Both the position numbers and the translations under genes were made by a program. The notes beneath the pieces were generated by a model that made no database searches, was not told the origin of the DNA, and worked only from the letters and a program-made list of their open reading frames with translations. 27,263 nt of DNA, taken from HGM04593 sp964458275. Lineage in GTDB: Bacteria > Bacteroidota > Bacteroidia > Bacteroidales > Bacteroidaceae. The stretch spans positions 1 to 27,263 of the forward strand of contig CAYWIE010000035.1 of assembly GCA_964458275.1 (NCBI GenBank). Reading direction: 5' to 3'. Positions 13,634-21,998 of this stretch are shown here, one piece after another. Position 1 is the first letter of the stretch, and each line of letters begins with the position of its first letter.

Positions 13634-16600
13634 ATGGAAAAGAAGTTTCCCGTATACGACAAACTTGATTTGCCACAGATAAATAAAGAGGTGCTGAATG
13701 AGTGGGAGGAAAATGACATATTCACAAAAAGCATGACAGAGCGCGAGGGTGCGCCCTCGTTTGTTTTTTACGAAGGCCCTCCTTCGGCAAACGGCATGCC
13801 CGGTATCCATCATGTGATGGCACGTGCCATAAAGGATACATTCTGCCGCTTCAAGACCATGAAGGGCTTTCAAGTGAAACGCAAGGCAGGTTGGGATACT
13901 CATGGCTTGCCCGTTGAGCTTGGCGTGGAAAAGAAGTTGAACATTACCAAAGAGGATATTGGCAAAAAGGTTTCTGTGGACGACTACAACCGTTGTTGCC
14001 GTGAAGAGGTCATGAAGTACACCAAAGAGTGGGTAGACCTTACACGCCGCATGGGTTATTGGGTAGACCTCGACAATCCTTATATAACATACGAAAACAG
14101 CTACATTGAAACACTTTGGTGGCTGCTCAAACAGCTATATAACAAAGGATTGCTGTATAAAGGCTACACAATCCAGCCCTATTCACCTGCTGCCGGCACA
14201 GGTCTCAGCTCACACGAACTCAATCAGCCCGGCTGCTACCGCGATGTGAAAGATACAACAGCTGTGGCACAGTTCCGTATGCTCGATCCAAAACCTGAAA
14301 TGGCAGAGTGGGGCACACCTTGCTTCATCGCATGGACAACAACCCCATGGACTTTGCCTTCGAACACTGCACTCTGCGTCGGTCCCAAGATAGACTATGT
14401 TGCAGTGCAGACATACAACGGATATTCAGGCGAGCCTATAACAGCGGTTCTTGCAAAGGCGCTGCTCGCAACACATTTCAATCCTGAGGGTGCTGAGCTT
14501 CCTCTTGAAGCATACAAGCAGGGCGACAAGGTTATTCCATACAAGATTGTAGGTGAATACAAAGGTACAGACCTTGTGGGAATGCACTACGAGCAGCTTT
14601 TCCCTTGGGTGAAGCCTGTCGTGAAGGAAGAGGATGGCACCATACGTCCATCAGACGACGCATTCCGTGTGATTCCCGGTGATTATGTAACGACTGAGGA
14701 TGGTACAGGTATCGTACACATTGCGCCTACATTCGGTGCCGACGACGCCTTTGTTGCAAAAGCAGCAGGAATACCTTCGCTCTTTATGGTCAACAAAAAG
14801 GGCGAGACACGCCCGATGGTGGATTTCCAGGGACGATTCTGGCCCATTGAAGAACTCGACGAAGATTTTGTAAAGAACTGCGTAAATGCAGAACTCTATT
14901 CTGCATACGCCGGTGCATATGTAAAGAACGCATACGATCCCAAATACACAGTAGACGGAAGATTCGACGAGAAAGCGGCAGCAAAAGACGAAACACTCGA
15001 CATACAGCTTTGCATGTGGATGAAACAGCAGAACAAGGTGTTCAAGATAGAGAAACACATGCACAACTATCCCCACTGCTGGCGCACCGACAAACCGGTA
15101 CTTTACTATCCGCTCGACAGTTGGTTCATCAAGGCTTCGGCAATGAAGGAACGCATGTCGGAACTCAACAAGAGCATCACTTGGAAACCCGAATCAACCG
15201 GTACAGGACGTTTCGGCAAATGGCTCGAAAACCTCAACGACTGGAACCTCAGCCGCAGCCGTTATTGGGGCACCCCGCTTCCCATCTGGACAAGCGAGAG
15301 CGGAGAAGCTATCTGCATAGGTTCAATAGAAGAGTTGTACAACGAAATAGAAAAAGCGGTTGCAGCAGGCATCATGTCAAGCAACCCATACAAGGACAAA
15401 GGTTTTGTTCCCGGCGACTACAGCCGCGAGAATTACGAAAAGATAGACCTGCACCGTCCCTATGTCGATGACATCAAACTCGTTTCATCGACAGGTGAAG
15501 TGATGACACGTGAACTCGACCTTATAGACGTATGGTTCGATTCAGGTGCAATGCCTTATGCACAGATACACTATCCGTTTGAGAATAAAGAGGCGTTTGA
15601 CAATGGCTCAATCTATCCTGCCGACTTCATCGCAGAAGGTGTTGACCAGACACGCGGATGGTTCTACACTCTTCACGCAATCGGAACAATGGTATTCGAC
15701 AGCGTGGCATACAAGACTGTAATATCAAACGGCCTTGTGCTCGACAAGGATGGCAACAAGATGTCAAAGCGTCTCGGCAATGCTGTAGACCCCTTCGGAG
15801 CAATAGAACAATACGGCAGCGACGCATTGCGCTGGTACATGATAACCAACTCAGCTCCGTGGGACAACCTCAAGTTCAACGAAAGGGGAGTTGACGAGGT
15901 TAAACGCTCGTTCTTCGGCAAGCTTTACCAGACATACAGCTTCTTTACAATGTATGCCAATGTAGACGGATTCACATTCTCAGAACCTGAAATCCCCGTT
16001 GCAGAGCGTCCCGAACTCGACCGTTGGATTATTTCGGAACTCAACTCATTGGTAAAAGAGGTCAACGATTCGCTTAACGACTACGAACCGACAAAGGCAG
16101 GACGCCTCATTCAGGACTTTGTGATTGACAACGTAAGCAACTGGTATGTACGTCTCAGTCGCAAACGTTTCTGGGGCTCGGAAATGAGCAAGGACAAGCT
16201 TTCTGCTTATCAGACACTCTACACCTGTCTTGAGACAGTAGCACGTCTTATAGCTCCTTTCGCGCCCTTCTACGCAGAGCGTCTCTACAAGGACCTTACA
16301 AGCGTAGCAGGAACAGAATACTCTTCTGTGCATCTTGCCGATTACCCCGAATGTGGCGAAACAGAGAAAGAATTGGAATACCGCATGAAGCTTGCACAGC
16401 AGATATCATCTATGGTGCTTGCACTTCGCAAGAAAGAGCAGATTATCGTGCGCCAGCCTTTGCAGAAAATTGCAATACCTGCAACTGACGAGGTGATGAA
16501 GAGCCGCATAGAGGCAGTAAAAGCGCTAATCTTGAGCGAGGTAAACGTAAAAGAACTCGAATTTGTTGAAGGCAACGGCATCCTTGTCAAGAAAATCAAG

Positions 16601-17107
16601 TGCAACTTCCGCACAATGGGCAAAAAATTCGGTAAACTCATGAAGAGTGTGAATATTGCCGTTACTGAGATGACCCAGGAGCAGATAACCGCTCTCGAAA
16701 CAAACGGCAGCATTACACTCAACGTAGAAGGTACAGATGCACTCATTGAGATTGCCGATGTTGAGATATTCAGCGAAGATGTCCCCGGATGGACTGTAAC
16801 CAACGAAGGTGCGCTCACAGTGGCGCTCGATGTTGAGATAACAGAGGAATTGCGTCAGGAAGGCATCGCACGCGAAATTGTAAAGAACATTCAGAATATG
16901 CGCAAGGAGAGCGGACTCGACATTGTTGACCGCATTGCAGTAAGCATAAGCAAGAATGTAATAAGCGATGGTGCTGTAAACAAATTCGCCGAATACATCA
17001 GCAATCAAGTGCTTGCCGACTCATTGCAGCTTGTGGATTCAGTTGAGAACGGTACAACTGTTGAAATTGACGAAACGGCTATCTGCATCAGCATAAATAA
17101 AGCATAA
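13634..17107 (+). CDS. ileS: Isoleucyl-tRNA synthetase (type 2, GIHH signature)
   Basis: 1157 residues. It charges tRNA-Ile with isoleucine and edits mischarged valine. The class I catalytic core carries KMSKR at 709-713; the CP1 editing domain shows TTTPWTLPSN and GTGIVHIAPTFGADD. The C-terminal anticodon-binding region is long (VDNVSNWYVRLSRKRFW onward), as in the eukaryote-like type 2 enzymes, which are larger than the approximately 940-residue type 1. The class signature, normally H-x-G-H, reads G57-I58-H59-H60 here (in SANGMPGIHHVMAR), with first and third positions swapped. That GxHH variant of type 2 enzymes has been linked to very strong mupirocin resistance. First gene of an operon with dksA-like, lspA and two downstream genes. 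Confidence 0.97.
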   Translation: MEKKFPVYDKLDLPQINKEVLNEWEENDIFTKSMTEREGAPSFVFYEGPPSANGMPGIHHVMARAIKDTFCRFKTMKGFQVKRKAGWDTHGLPVELGVEKKLNITKEDIGKKVSVDDYNRCCREEVMKYTKEWVDLTRRMGYWVDLDNPYITYENSYIETLWWLLKQLYNKGLLYKGYTIQPYSPAAGTGLSSHELNQPGCYRDVKDTTAVAQFRMLDPKPEMAEWGTPCFIAWTTTPWTLPSNTALCVGPKIDYVAVQTYNGYSGEPITAVLAKALLATHFNPEGAELPLEAYKQGDKVIPYKIVGEYKGTDLVGMHYEQLFPWVKPVVKEEDGTIRPSDDAFRVIPGDYVTTEDGTGIVHIAPTFGADDAFVAKAAGIPSLFMVNKKGETRPMVDFQGRFWPIEELDEDFVKNCVNAELYSAYAGAYVKNAYDPKYTVDGRFDEKAAAKDETLDIQLCMWMKQQNKVFKIEKHMHNYPHCWRTDKPVLYYPLDSWFIKASAMKERMSELNKSITWKPESTGTGRFGKWLENLNDWNLSRSRYWGTPLPIWTSESGEAICIGSIEELYNEIEKAVAAGIMSSNPYKDKGFVPGDYSRENYEKIDLHRPYVDDIKLVSSTGEVMTRELDLIDVWFDSGAMPYAQIHYPFENKEAFDNGSIYPADFIAEGVDQTRGWFYTLHAIGTMVFDSVAYKTVISNGLVLDKDGNKMSKRLGNAVDPFGAIEQYGSDALRWYMITNSAPWDNLKFNERGVDEVKRSFFGKLYQTYSFFTMYANVDGFTFSEPEIPVAERPELDRWIISELNSLVKEVNDSLNDYEPTKAGRLIQDFVIDNVSNWYVRLSRKRFWGSEMSKDKLSAYQTLYTCLETVARLIAPFAPFYAERLYKDLTSVAGTEYSSVHLADYPECGETEKELEYRMKLAQQISSMVLALRKKEQIIVRQPLQKIAIPATDEVMKSRIEAVKALILSEVNVKELEFVEGNGILVKKIKCNFRTMGKKFGKLMKSVNIAVTEMTQEQITALETNGSITLNVEGTDALIEIADVEIFSEDVPGWTVTNEGALTVALDVEITEELRQEGIAREIVKNIQNMRKESGLDIVDRIAVSISKNVISDGAVNKFAEYISNQVLADSLQLVDSVENGTTVEIDETAICISINKA

Positions 17108-17127
17108 CTTTTATATACTTATATACT

Positions 17128-17508
17128 ATGGCAGAAAAACTTCGATATTCAGACGAGGAACTTGAAGAGTTCCGCGCAGCAATCAATGCAAAACTTGAAC
17201 TTGCAAAGAGAGACTATGACCAAATGATGAAAAGCCTTCGCAACGAGGACGGCAACGATGTTGCTGATACATCGCCCACATACAAGGGACTTGAAGACGG
17301 CAGCTACACTTCGTCGAGAGAAGAGCTTATGCAGCTGGCACAGCGACAGGCAAAATTCATTCAGGGGCTTCAAGGGGCGCTTATCCGTATTGAGAACAAG
17401 ACATACGGAATATGCCGCGAAACAGGCAAGCTGATTCCCAAAGAGCGACTGATGGCAGTACCTCATGCGACATTGAGTATCGAGGCTAAAATGGCCGGAA
17501 AAAAATGA
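17128..17508 (+). CDS. DksA/TraR family protein lacking the zinc-finger cysteines
   Basis: 126 residues. DksA-type proteins bind the secondary channel of RNA polymerase and often act with ppGpp at stringent promoters. The N-terminal coiled coil (about residues 8-95) contains the helix-turn-helix tip region NEDGNDVADTSPTYKG, with acidic residues where DksA has its tip aspartates. The C-terminal part YGICRETGKLIPKERLMAVPHATLSIEAK follows the DksA zinc-finger pattern, but only one of the four cysteines remains, so zinc cannot be held in the usual way. It starts 20 bases after ileS and its TGA overlaps the start of lspA (ATGATG), indicating tight coupling. Confidence 0.85.
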   Translation: MAEKLRYSDEELEEFRAAINAKLELAKRDYDQMMKSLRNEDGNDVADTSPTYKGLEDGSYTSSREELMQLAQRQAKFIQGLQGALIRIENKTYGICRETGKLIPKERLMAVPHATLSIEAKMAGKK

Positions 17509-18122
17509 TGCAGAATATAAAGAAACGTACTCTTCTGCCTGTAGCCATTCTTCTTGTGGCAATAGTGGCAGACCAAATAATAAAGTTCGCGGTGAAGCTC
17601 TCGATGTTCAAGCACGAGAGCATCCGCGTCTTTGACTGGTTCTACATCTATTTTGTCGAGAACAAAGGGATGGCATTCGGAATGGAACTGTTCGACAAGA
17701 TTTTCCTGACAGGATTCCGTATGGTGGCAGTGGCATTCATATGCTATTATCTCTACAAGATAATCAAAAACTTCAAATTTCCGATCGGCTACATTGTCTG
17801 CGTAGCCTTTGTGCTCGCCGGAGCAATAGGCAACCTTATTGACTCTATGATATATGGAGAGATATTTACCGACAGCGACGGCAGAGTGGCAGAACTTGTG
17901 CCCTTCGGTGAGGGGTATGGGGAATTTTTGCATGGGCAAGTGGTGGACATGTTCTATTTCCCGTTGTTCGGATTCGATTGGCCGGCGTGGATGCCCTTTG
18001 TCGGAGGTGAACATTTTATTTTCTTCAGCCCAATATTCAATTTTGCCGATGCATGTGTAAGTTGCGGTATGATAGCCATACTGCTCTTCTATGGCAGGTA
18101 TCTGAATATGAATTTCAGGTAA
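17505..18122 (+). CDS. lspA: Lipoprotein signal peptidase II
   Basis: 205 residues with four hydrophobic segments (about 9-30, 68-86, 93-115 and 175-200). LspA cuts the leader of acylated prolipoproteins at the lipobox cysteine in the inner membrane. Conserved boxes are visible: VADQIIKF (22-29), VENKGMAFG (51-59), GAIGNLIDSM (106-115), GQVVDMFYFP (144-153) with catalytic Asp148, and FNFADACVSCG (178-188) with catalytic Asp182. It is about 40 residues longer than the E. coli protein because of an insertion at roughly 116-170, which seems usual in Bacteroidales. The start is one of two adjacent ATGs overlapping the previous stop. The next gene encodes a lipoprotein, a fitting substrate. Confidence 0.96.
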   Translation: MMQNIKKRTLLPVAILLVAIVADQIIKFAVKLSMFKHESIRVFDWFYIYFVENKGMAFGMELFDKIFLTGFRMVAVAFICYYLYKIIKNFKFPIGYIVCVAFVLAGAIGNLIDSMIYGEIFTDSDGRVAELVPFGEGYGEFLHGQVVDMFYFPLFGFDWPAWMPFVGGEHFIFFSPIFNFADACVSCGMIAILLFYGRYLNMNFR

Positions 18123-18164
18123 CTTTTTTCTGTAACCTTTGCTTTGCCCGGATAAATTATAAAA

Positions 18165-18947
18165 ATGAAAAGAATATCATATTTGCTTCTTGCAATGCTT
18201 TTTGTGCTTGTATCGTGTCAGGTGAAAATTCCAGAGGGAATAATCTTGCCCGACAAGATGGAGAGTCTTCTGTACGATTATCATGTTGTGCAGGCACTGG
18301 GCTCTGAGGCAAATGCTTCGGCTGATTACCATAAAAAGCTCTACTACGAATATGTCTTTAAGAAACATGGCGTGGACGAGGCTCTGTTCGATTCGTCGCT
18401 TGTATGGTATACACGACACCCTGCATATATGACACAGATATATGCCAATCTTCAGGAGAGACTCGACAATGAACTTGCAATCGTGCAGGACGAAAGGGCA
18501 GTGGCACAAAAAAGCAAACAGGCTGATGTTGATATAAACTCCGATACTTTGGATATGTGGGCAGGAAAAGAGGTGTTGAGCCTTACTTCATCGCCGTTGA
18601 ACAATCTTTTGAACTTTTCATACTCGTCCGACTCTGCATTTGTTGCAGGCGACAGTGTTGTACTCACGATAAACACACGTTTCTTCTCTGAAACATCGAT
18701 GATGCAGAAACTTGTTGCAGCGGTAGTTGTAAGGCACACGGACAATTCAGTGACAAGCAATCTGAAAGAGATTGAAACGTCAGGCAATTTCGCTTTGGAG
18801 TTCGACCGTGATTATGACAAGACTATTAAAGGAATCAATGGCTTTATCTATTATTCGGACACCGATTCTACTGCAACAGCAGGAACTGTTCTCAGCGGAC
18901 TCTCGCTTCGCCGTATTCACCCGCCTGTCATAGAAAGCGATGAATGA
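18165..18947 (+). CDS. DUF4296 family lipoprotein
   Basis: 260 residues with a lipoprotein leader, MKRISYLLLAMLFVLVSC, Cys18 being the acylation site. The DUF4296 domain follows directly (about residues 20-110: IILPDKMESLLYDYHVVQAL ... YYEYVFKKHGVDEALFDSSLVWYTRHP). The C-terminal half (about 120-255) looks beta-rich and has no known motif. The family is Bacteroidota-specific and has no assigned role; position after lspA is consistent with LspA maturing it. 42 bases separate it from lspA, and it overlaps the next gene by 8 bases. Confidence 0.88.
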   Translation: MKRISYLLLAMLFVLVSCQVKIPEGIILPDKMESLLYDYHVVQALGSEANASADYHKKLYYEYVFKKHGVDEALFDSSLVWYTRHPAYMTQIYANLQERLDNELAIVQDERAVAQKSKQADVDINSDTLDMWAGKEVLSLTSSPLNNLLNFSYSSDSAFVAGDSVVLTINTRFFSETSMMQKLVAAVVVRHTDNSVTSNLKEIETSGNFALEFDRDYDKTIKGINGFIYYSDTDSTATAGTVLSGLSLRRIHPPVIESDE

Positions 18948-19248
18948 TAGAAGCATATACGCTGCGCACAGACTCTACGAAGGGAGCAGGCTCATTGCAA
19001 AGAATATGGTCATAGAGTGCGCAGAAGGGAGAATAGAGACAATCTGCCCTTTTGAACTCGAAAAACACTCGATGCAGTGGTACGATGCCATCGTGCTTTC
19101 CAAAGCTGATTGCAGACAGAGGATATTCAGAAGCATGGAGGATTTTTTTGTCTTTTTGGATTCTGCTGATGTATACGATAGGGTATGCGCATACGGAATA
19201 AACACCGAAAAAGAGGTCTGCATTGTGTCAATTTTGTCTGAAGAATAA
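18940..19248 (+). CDS. Small conserved-looking protein of unknown function
   Basis: 102 residues from the ATG at 18940, overlapping the DUF4296 gene by 8 bases (ATGAATGATAG). It contains no signal peptide or membrane segment. Visible pieces are AAHRLYEGSRLIAKNMVIECAE and RIETICPFELEKHSMQWYDA. The opening pattern HxLYxGxxLxxxxVIE and the reference to glutamate-rich beta strands recall the small proteins that follow DUF4296 in other Bacteroidales, but I cannot name a family. Tight overlap indicates co-translation with the lipoprotein. The stretch 19249-19327 after it holds the promoter of tRNA-Lys. Confidence 0.65.
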   Translation: MNDRSIYAAHRLYEGSRLIAKNMVIECAEGRIETICPFELEKHSMQWYDAIVLSKADCRQRIFRSMEDFFVFLDSADVYDRVCAYGINTEKEVCIVSILSEE

Positions 19249-19275
19249 AATATTTTAAAATTTTTCGCCATTTTC

Positions 19276-19306
19276 TTTGCAAGTATAAAAAAAAGATGTA
19301 CCTTTG
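19276..19306 (+). promoter_or_regulatory. Promoter of tRNA-Lys
   Basis: TTTG at 19276-19279 and TACCTTTG at 19299-19306, 19 bases apart, match the Bacteroidota consensus fully. The predicted start falls at about 19313, some 15 bases before the mature 5' end, so the tRNA is a single-gene unit. Confidence 0.8.
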
Positions 19307-19327
19307 CATCGGTTTTGAGAAACACAC

Positions 19328-19400
19328 GCGCTGTTAGCTCAGTTGGTAGAGCAATTGACTCTTAATCAATGGGTCCAGGGTTCGAGTCCCTGACGGCGTA
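19328..19400 (+). tRNA. tRNA-Lys (anticodon CTT)
   Basis: Full cloverleaf of 73 bases: 7-bp acceptor stem (GCGCTGT with ACGGCGT, including a G-T first pair), D arm GCTC/GAGC, anticodon stem ATTGA/TCAAT around loop CTCTTAA with anticodon CTT (decodes AAG), variable loop, and T arm CAGGG/CCCTG with loop TTCGAGT. The discriminator base is A. The 3' CCA is not encoded (CAG follows), so it must be added after transcription. Confidence 0.95.
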
Positions 19401-19403
19401 CAG

Positions 19404-19440
19404 AAAGAGACGACTAAAGCATTTTGGTCGTCTCTTTTCT
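19404..19440 (+). terminator. Intrinsic terminator of tRNA-Lys
   Basis: An 11-bp stem, AAAGAGACGAC (19404-19414) with GTCGTCTCTTT (19427-19437), 12-base loop, ending in T residues. It begins four bases after the mature tRNA 3' end. Confidence 0.85.
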
Positions 19441-19480
19441 GTTAATTGTCAAATATCTGTAAGAATTCAATAAATTTGCC

Positions 19481-19488
19481 TATCTTCG
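19481..19488 (+). promoter_or_regulatory. Candidate -7 element of the DPP IV-like gene
   Basis: TATCTTCG is a one-mismatch form of TAnnTTTG, 30 bases before the ATG at 19519. The -33 match is poor (TCTG at 19456-19459, 21 bases upstream), so the call is tentative; a promoter is expected because a terminator precedes it. Confidence 0.4.
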
Positions 19489-19518
19489 CAAAATGGAATA
19501 ATCCTTAAAATATATAAT

Positions 19519-21747
19519 ATGAAACTCACAAAATTATTCATCAACGCCCTGTTGCTCTGTTTTGCTTTGTCGCCATGTTTCGCACAAAGCAACGATGTAG
19601 ATGAGATAACAGGAAGAGCAAAGAAAAAGAGAGTTCTCGGTCCCATCACATGGCTCAAGGACGGAGAAGGTTACAGCACGCTTGAGTGGAACAGCAAGGT
19701 GGGAGCAAACGATGTTGTACGCTACGAGGCAAAAGACGATGCACGCAGTGTACTTATCCCCGCCGAGAAATTTATCGACAAAGCTACCGGCAAGCCCATC
19801 GGTGTAAGTTCATTTCAATGGTCTGAGGACAACAGCAAGATCCTTATCTTCAACAACACCAAAAGAGTGTGGCGCTACAATACACGCGGCGACTACTGGG
19901 TGCTCGACCTCACCAACGGCAACCTTCGCCAAATAGGCAAGGACAAGCCTGAATCGACACTGATGTTTGCCAAATTCTCGCCCGACGGCAAAAAGGTTGC
20001 ATACGTGTCGCTCAACAATATCTATGTAGAAGATGTAGAGACCGGAAAAACCACAGCGCTTACCACAGACGGATGCGACTACATTGTGAACGGAACATTT
20101 GACTGGGTATATGAGGAGGAATTCTACTGCCGCGACGGTTTCCGTTGGAGCCCCGACAGCAAATATATTGCCTATTGGCAGTCTGATACACGAGGCACCG
20201 GCACATTCTATATGATAAACAACATTGACTCCATCTACTCTGAACCGATTCCCATTCCTTATCCCAAAGCAGGAACAACAAACTCTGCTGTCAAGGTGGG
20301 ATATGTCTCTGCCGATGGCGGTGCAACAGAGTGGATTGCAATTCCCGGCGACCCCCGCAACAATTACATTCCCCGCATGGAGTTTATTCCCGGCACAAAC
20401 AAACTGTTTATCCAGCAGCTCAACCGTCCCCAGAATACAAACAAAGTGTGGATTGCCGACATCAACACATCTAAGCTCGAAAACATTTTCGAGGACAAGG
20501 ATGAGGCATGGCTCAACACAAACGACAACATCCAATGGTCAAAGAACAACGAGTATTTCACATGGGAAAGCGACCGTAGCGGATGGCGACAGCTATATTT
20601 TGTGCGCGCCGATGGCAAAGAAATCAAGCCTATTACCAACGGAGAATTCGACATTGTGCGTCAGGTCGGCATAGACAAGCAGAAAGGTTATGTCTATTAC
20701 ATCACAACCATGACCAACTACACACAACGTTATCTCTACCGTTCGAAGCTCAACGGCAAAGGCAAGCCCGAACTTATGAGCCCCGTATCGCAGCAGGGAC
20801 AGCACAGCTACAATATGTCTCCTACAGGAAAATGGGCAATCCACACATTCGGAAGTTCAACAACTGCTCCCATCGTAACCATGGAGAAGTTCCCCGAAGC
20901 AAAGGTGGTACGTGTTATTCAAGACAATGTTGAAGCGCAGGAGAGATTCAACAAACAGAATCTCACACCCAAAGAATTCATCAAGCTCGACCTCGGCTAC
21001 ATCACTCTCGACGCATATATGATTAAGCCGAAAGACTTTGATCCCACAAAGAAATATCCTGTCATCATAGACGTATATGGCGAGCCCGCAGGTTCAACAG
21101 TGCAGGACAACTGGACAGGTGGAGACATTGCAGCCCACCGTCAGGCAGACAAGGGATATATCATGGTCAGCATTGAGAATCGAGGTGCAAATGTTCCTCG
21201 CGGACGTGAGTGGCGCAAGTGCATCTACAAGCAGATTGGTATACACGCATCTGCTGATCAGGCTGCCGGCATCAAGAAGATGGGCGAGATGTTCCCCTTC
21301 ATAGACATGGAGCGCATCGGCATCACAGGATGGAGCGGCGGCGGTTCAACCACACTGCAATGTATGTTCCGCTATCCCGAACTCTTCAAGACAGGTATTG
21401 CAATTGCATTCATTTCGCATCAGAAACTGTATGACAGCGTATATCAGGAAAGATATATGAACACTCCGCAGAACAACCCCGAAGGTTATGAGGAGACAGC
21501 TCCTGTAAAATATGCAAAGAATCTTAAGGGCAATCTGTTGCTCATTCATGGAACCGGAGACGACAATGTACACTATCAGAATCTCGAACTTCTTGTTAAC
21601 GAACTTGTGAAGCACAAGAAGATGTTCCACATGATGGCTTATCCCAACCGCTCTCACGGCATTTATGAACGTGAGGGTACTTCGCAGCACCTTCAGATGC
21701 TCCGCGAAAAATATTGGGAAGACTATCTCCCCGCAGGAGGCAGATAA
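19519..21747 (+). CDS. S9 family dipeptidyl-peptidase IV-like exopeptidase
   Basis: 742 residues. Signal peptide MKLTKLFINALLLCFALSPC...FAQ, so it is periplasmic or surface-exposed. The N-terminal part is the beta-propeller of DPP IV (about residues 50-500), including FDWVYEEEFYCRDGFRWSPDS, whose acidic EE pair anchors the substrate N-terminus. The C-terminal alpha/beta-hydrolase (about 510-740) has catalytic Ser606 in GWSGGG, Asp681 or 682 in GTGDDNVHYQN and His713 in NRSHGIYE. DPP IV enzymes remove X-Pro or X-Ala dipeptides from peptides. The family serine motif is normally GWSYGG; here the Tyr after Ser is Gly, so specificity may differ. Monocistronic: it follows the tRNA terminator and ends in a hairpin. 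Confidence 0.94.
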   Translation: MKLTKLFINALLLCFALSPCFAQSNDVDEITGRAKKKRVLGPITWLKDGEGYSTLEWNSKVGANDVVRYEAKDDARSVLIPAEKFIDKATGKPIGVSSFQWSEDNSKILIFNNTKRVWRYNTRGDYWVLDLTNGNLRQIGKDKPESTLMFAKFSPDGKKVAYVSLNNIYVEDVETGKTTALTTDGCDYIVNGTFDWVYEEEFYCRDGFRWSPDSKYIAYWQSDTRGTGTFYMINNIDSIYSEPIPIPYPKAGTTNSAVKVGYVSADGGATEWIAIPGDPRNNYIPRMEFIPGTNKLFIQQLNRPQNTNKVWIADINTSKLENIFEDKDEAWLNTNDNIQWSKNNEYFTWESDRSGWRQLYFVRADGKEIKPITNGEFDIVRQVGIDKQKGYVYYITTMTNYTQRYLYRSKLNGKGKPELMSPVSQQGQHSYNMSPTGKWAIHTFGSSTTAPIVTMEKFPEAKVVRVIQDNVEAQERFNKQNLTPKEFIKLDLGYITLDAYMIKPKDFDPTKKYPVIIDVYGEPAGSTVQDNWTGGDIAAHRQADKGYIMVSIENRGANVPRGREWRKCIYKQIGIHASADQAAGIKKMGEMFPFIDMERIGITGWSGGGSTTLQCMFRYPELFKTGIAIAFISHQKLYDSVYQERYMNTPQNNPEGYEETAPVKYAKNLKGNLLLIHGTGDDNVHYQNLELLVNELVKHKKMFHMMAYPNRSHGIYEREGTSQHLQMLREKYWEDYLPAGGR

Positions 21748-21761
21748 ATTCTGATTTGCAT

Positions 21762-21812
21762 CAAATAGAAATGCTGTGTCAAATTTGTATTTTGACACAG
21801 CATTTCTATTTG
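21762..21812. terminator. Hairpin terminator, perfect 22-bp stem
   Basis: Arms 21762-21783 and 21791-21812 are perfect reverse complements with a 7-base loop. The stem ends in CAAATAGAAAT/ATTTCTATTTG, so a T-rich tail follows on the plus strand. It ends the DPP IV-like gene and can also stop transcripts of the opposing rnhB operon. Confidence 0.8.
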
Positions 21813-21864
21813 TTTAACTTCGCAATACACTAAGTTTTGTTGTAAAAATTATCTTAATGATATT

Positions 21865-21996
21865 TTATTCCCACATCCGAGGCGAACGAAGCGGGTTTAT
21901 TGCTATTCCGAGCAGCATTATGGCAAATGGAGCAAGCATCCATAGTTCTATCTCTTTCGTATTCTCTCTGTTTGGTATGGGTGCATTATCGAGCAA
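21865..21996 (-). pseudogene. Short membrane-segment reading frame, possible transporter remnant
   Basis: Just after rnhB, in another frame, 43 codons from a TTG at 21996 read LLDNAPIPNRENTKEIELWM then LAPFAIMLLGIAINPLRSPR and MWE before TAA at 21865-21867. A 19-residue hydrophobic segment (WMLAPFAIMLLGIAINPL) is flanked by polar residues. Spacing and composition resemble the N-terminal region of Bacteroidota sodium:proton antiporter or citrate-transporter-like permeases, which read roughly ...PFxxMLLxIAxxPL...FWE. Nothing transporter-like follows the stop, so it is either a truncated relic or an independent small membrane protein. There is no ATG before the internal one at residue 20, and no promoter is seen. 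The assignment is inference. Confidence 0.35.
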
Positions 21997-21998
21997 GT

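Noticed and set aside
13634..13700. T-box or attenuator control of ileS
   Set aside because: The leader is only about 40 A-rich bases with no specifier hairpin or terminator.
19249..19275. A/T-rich self-complementary run after the small unknown gene
   Set aside because: Too weak and too A/T-rich to call a terminator; it lies just upstream of the tRNA promoter.
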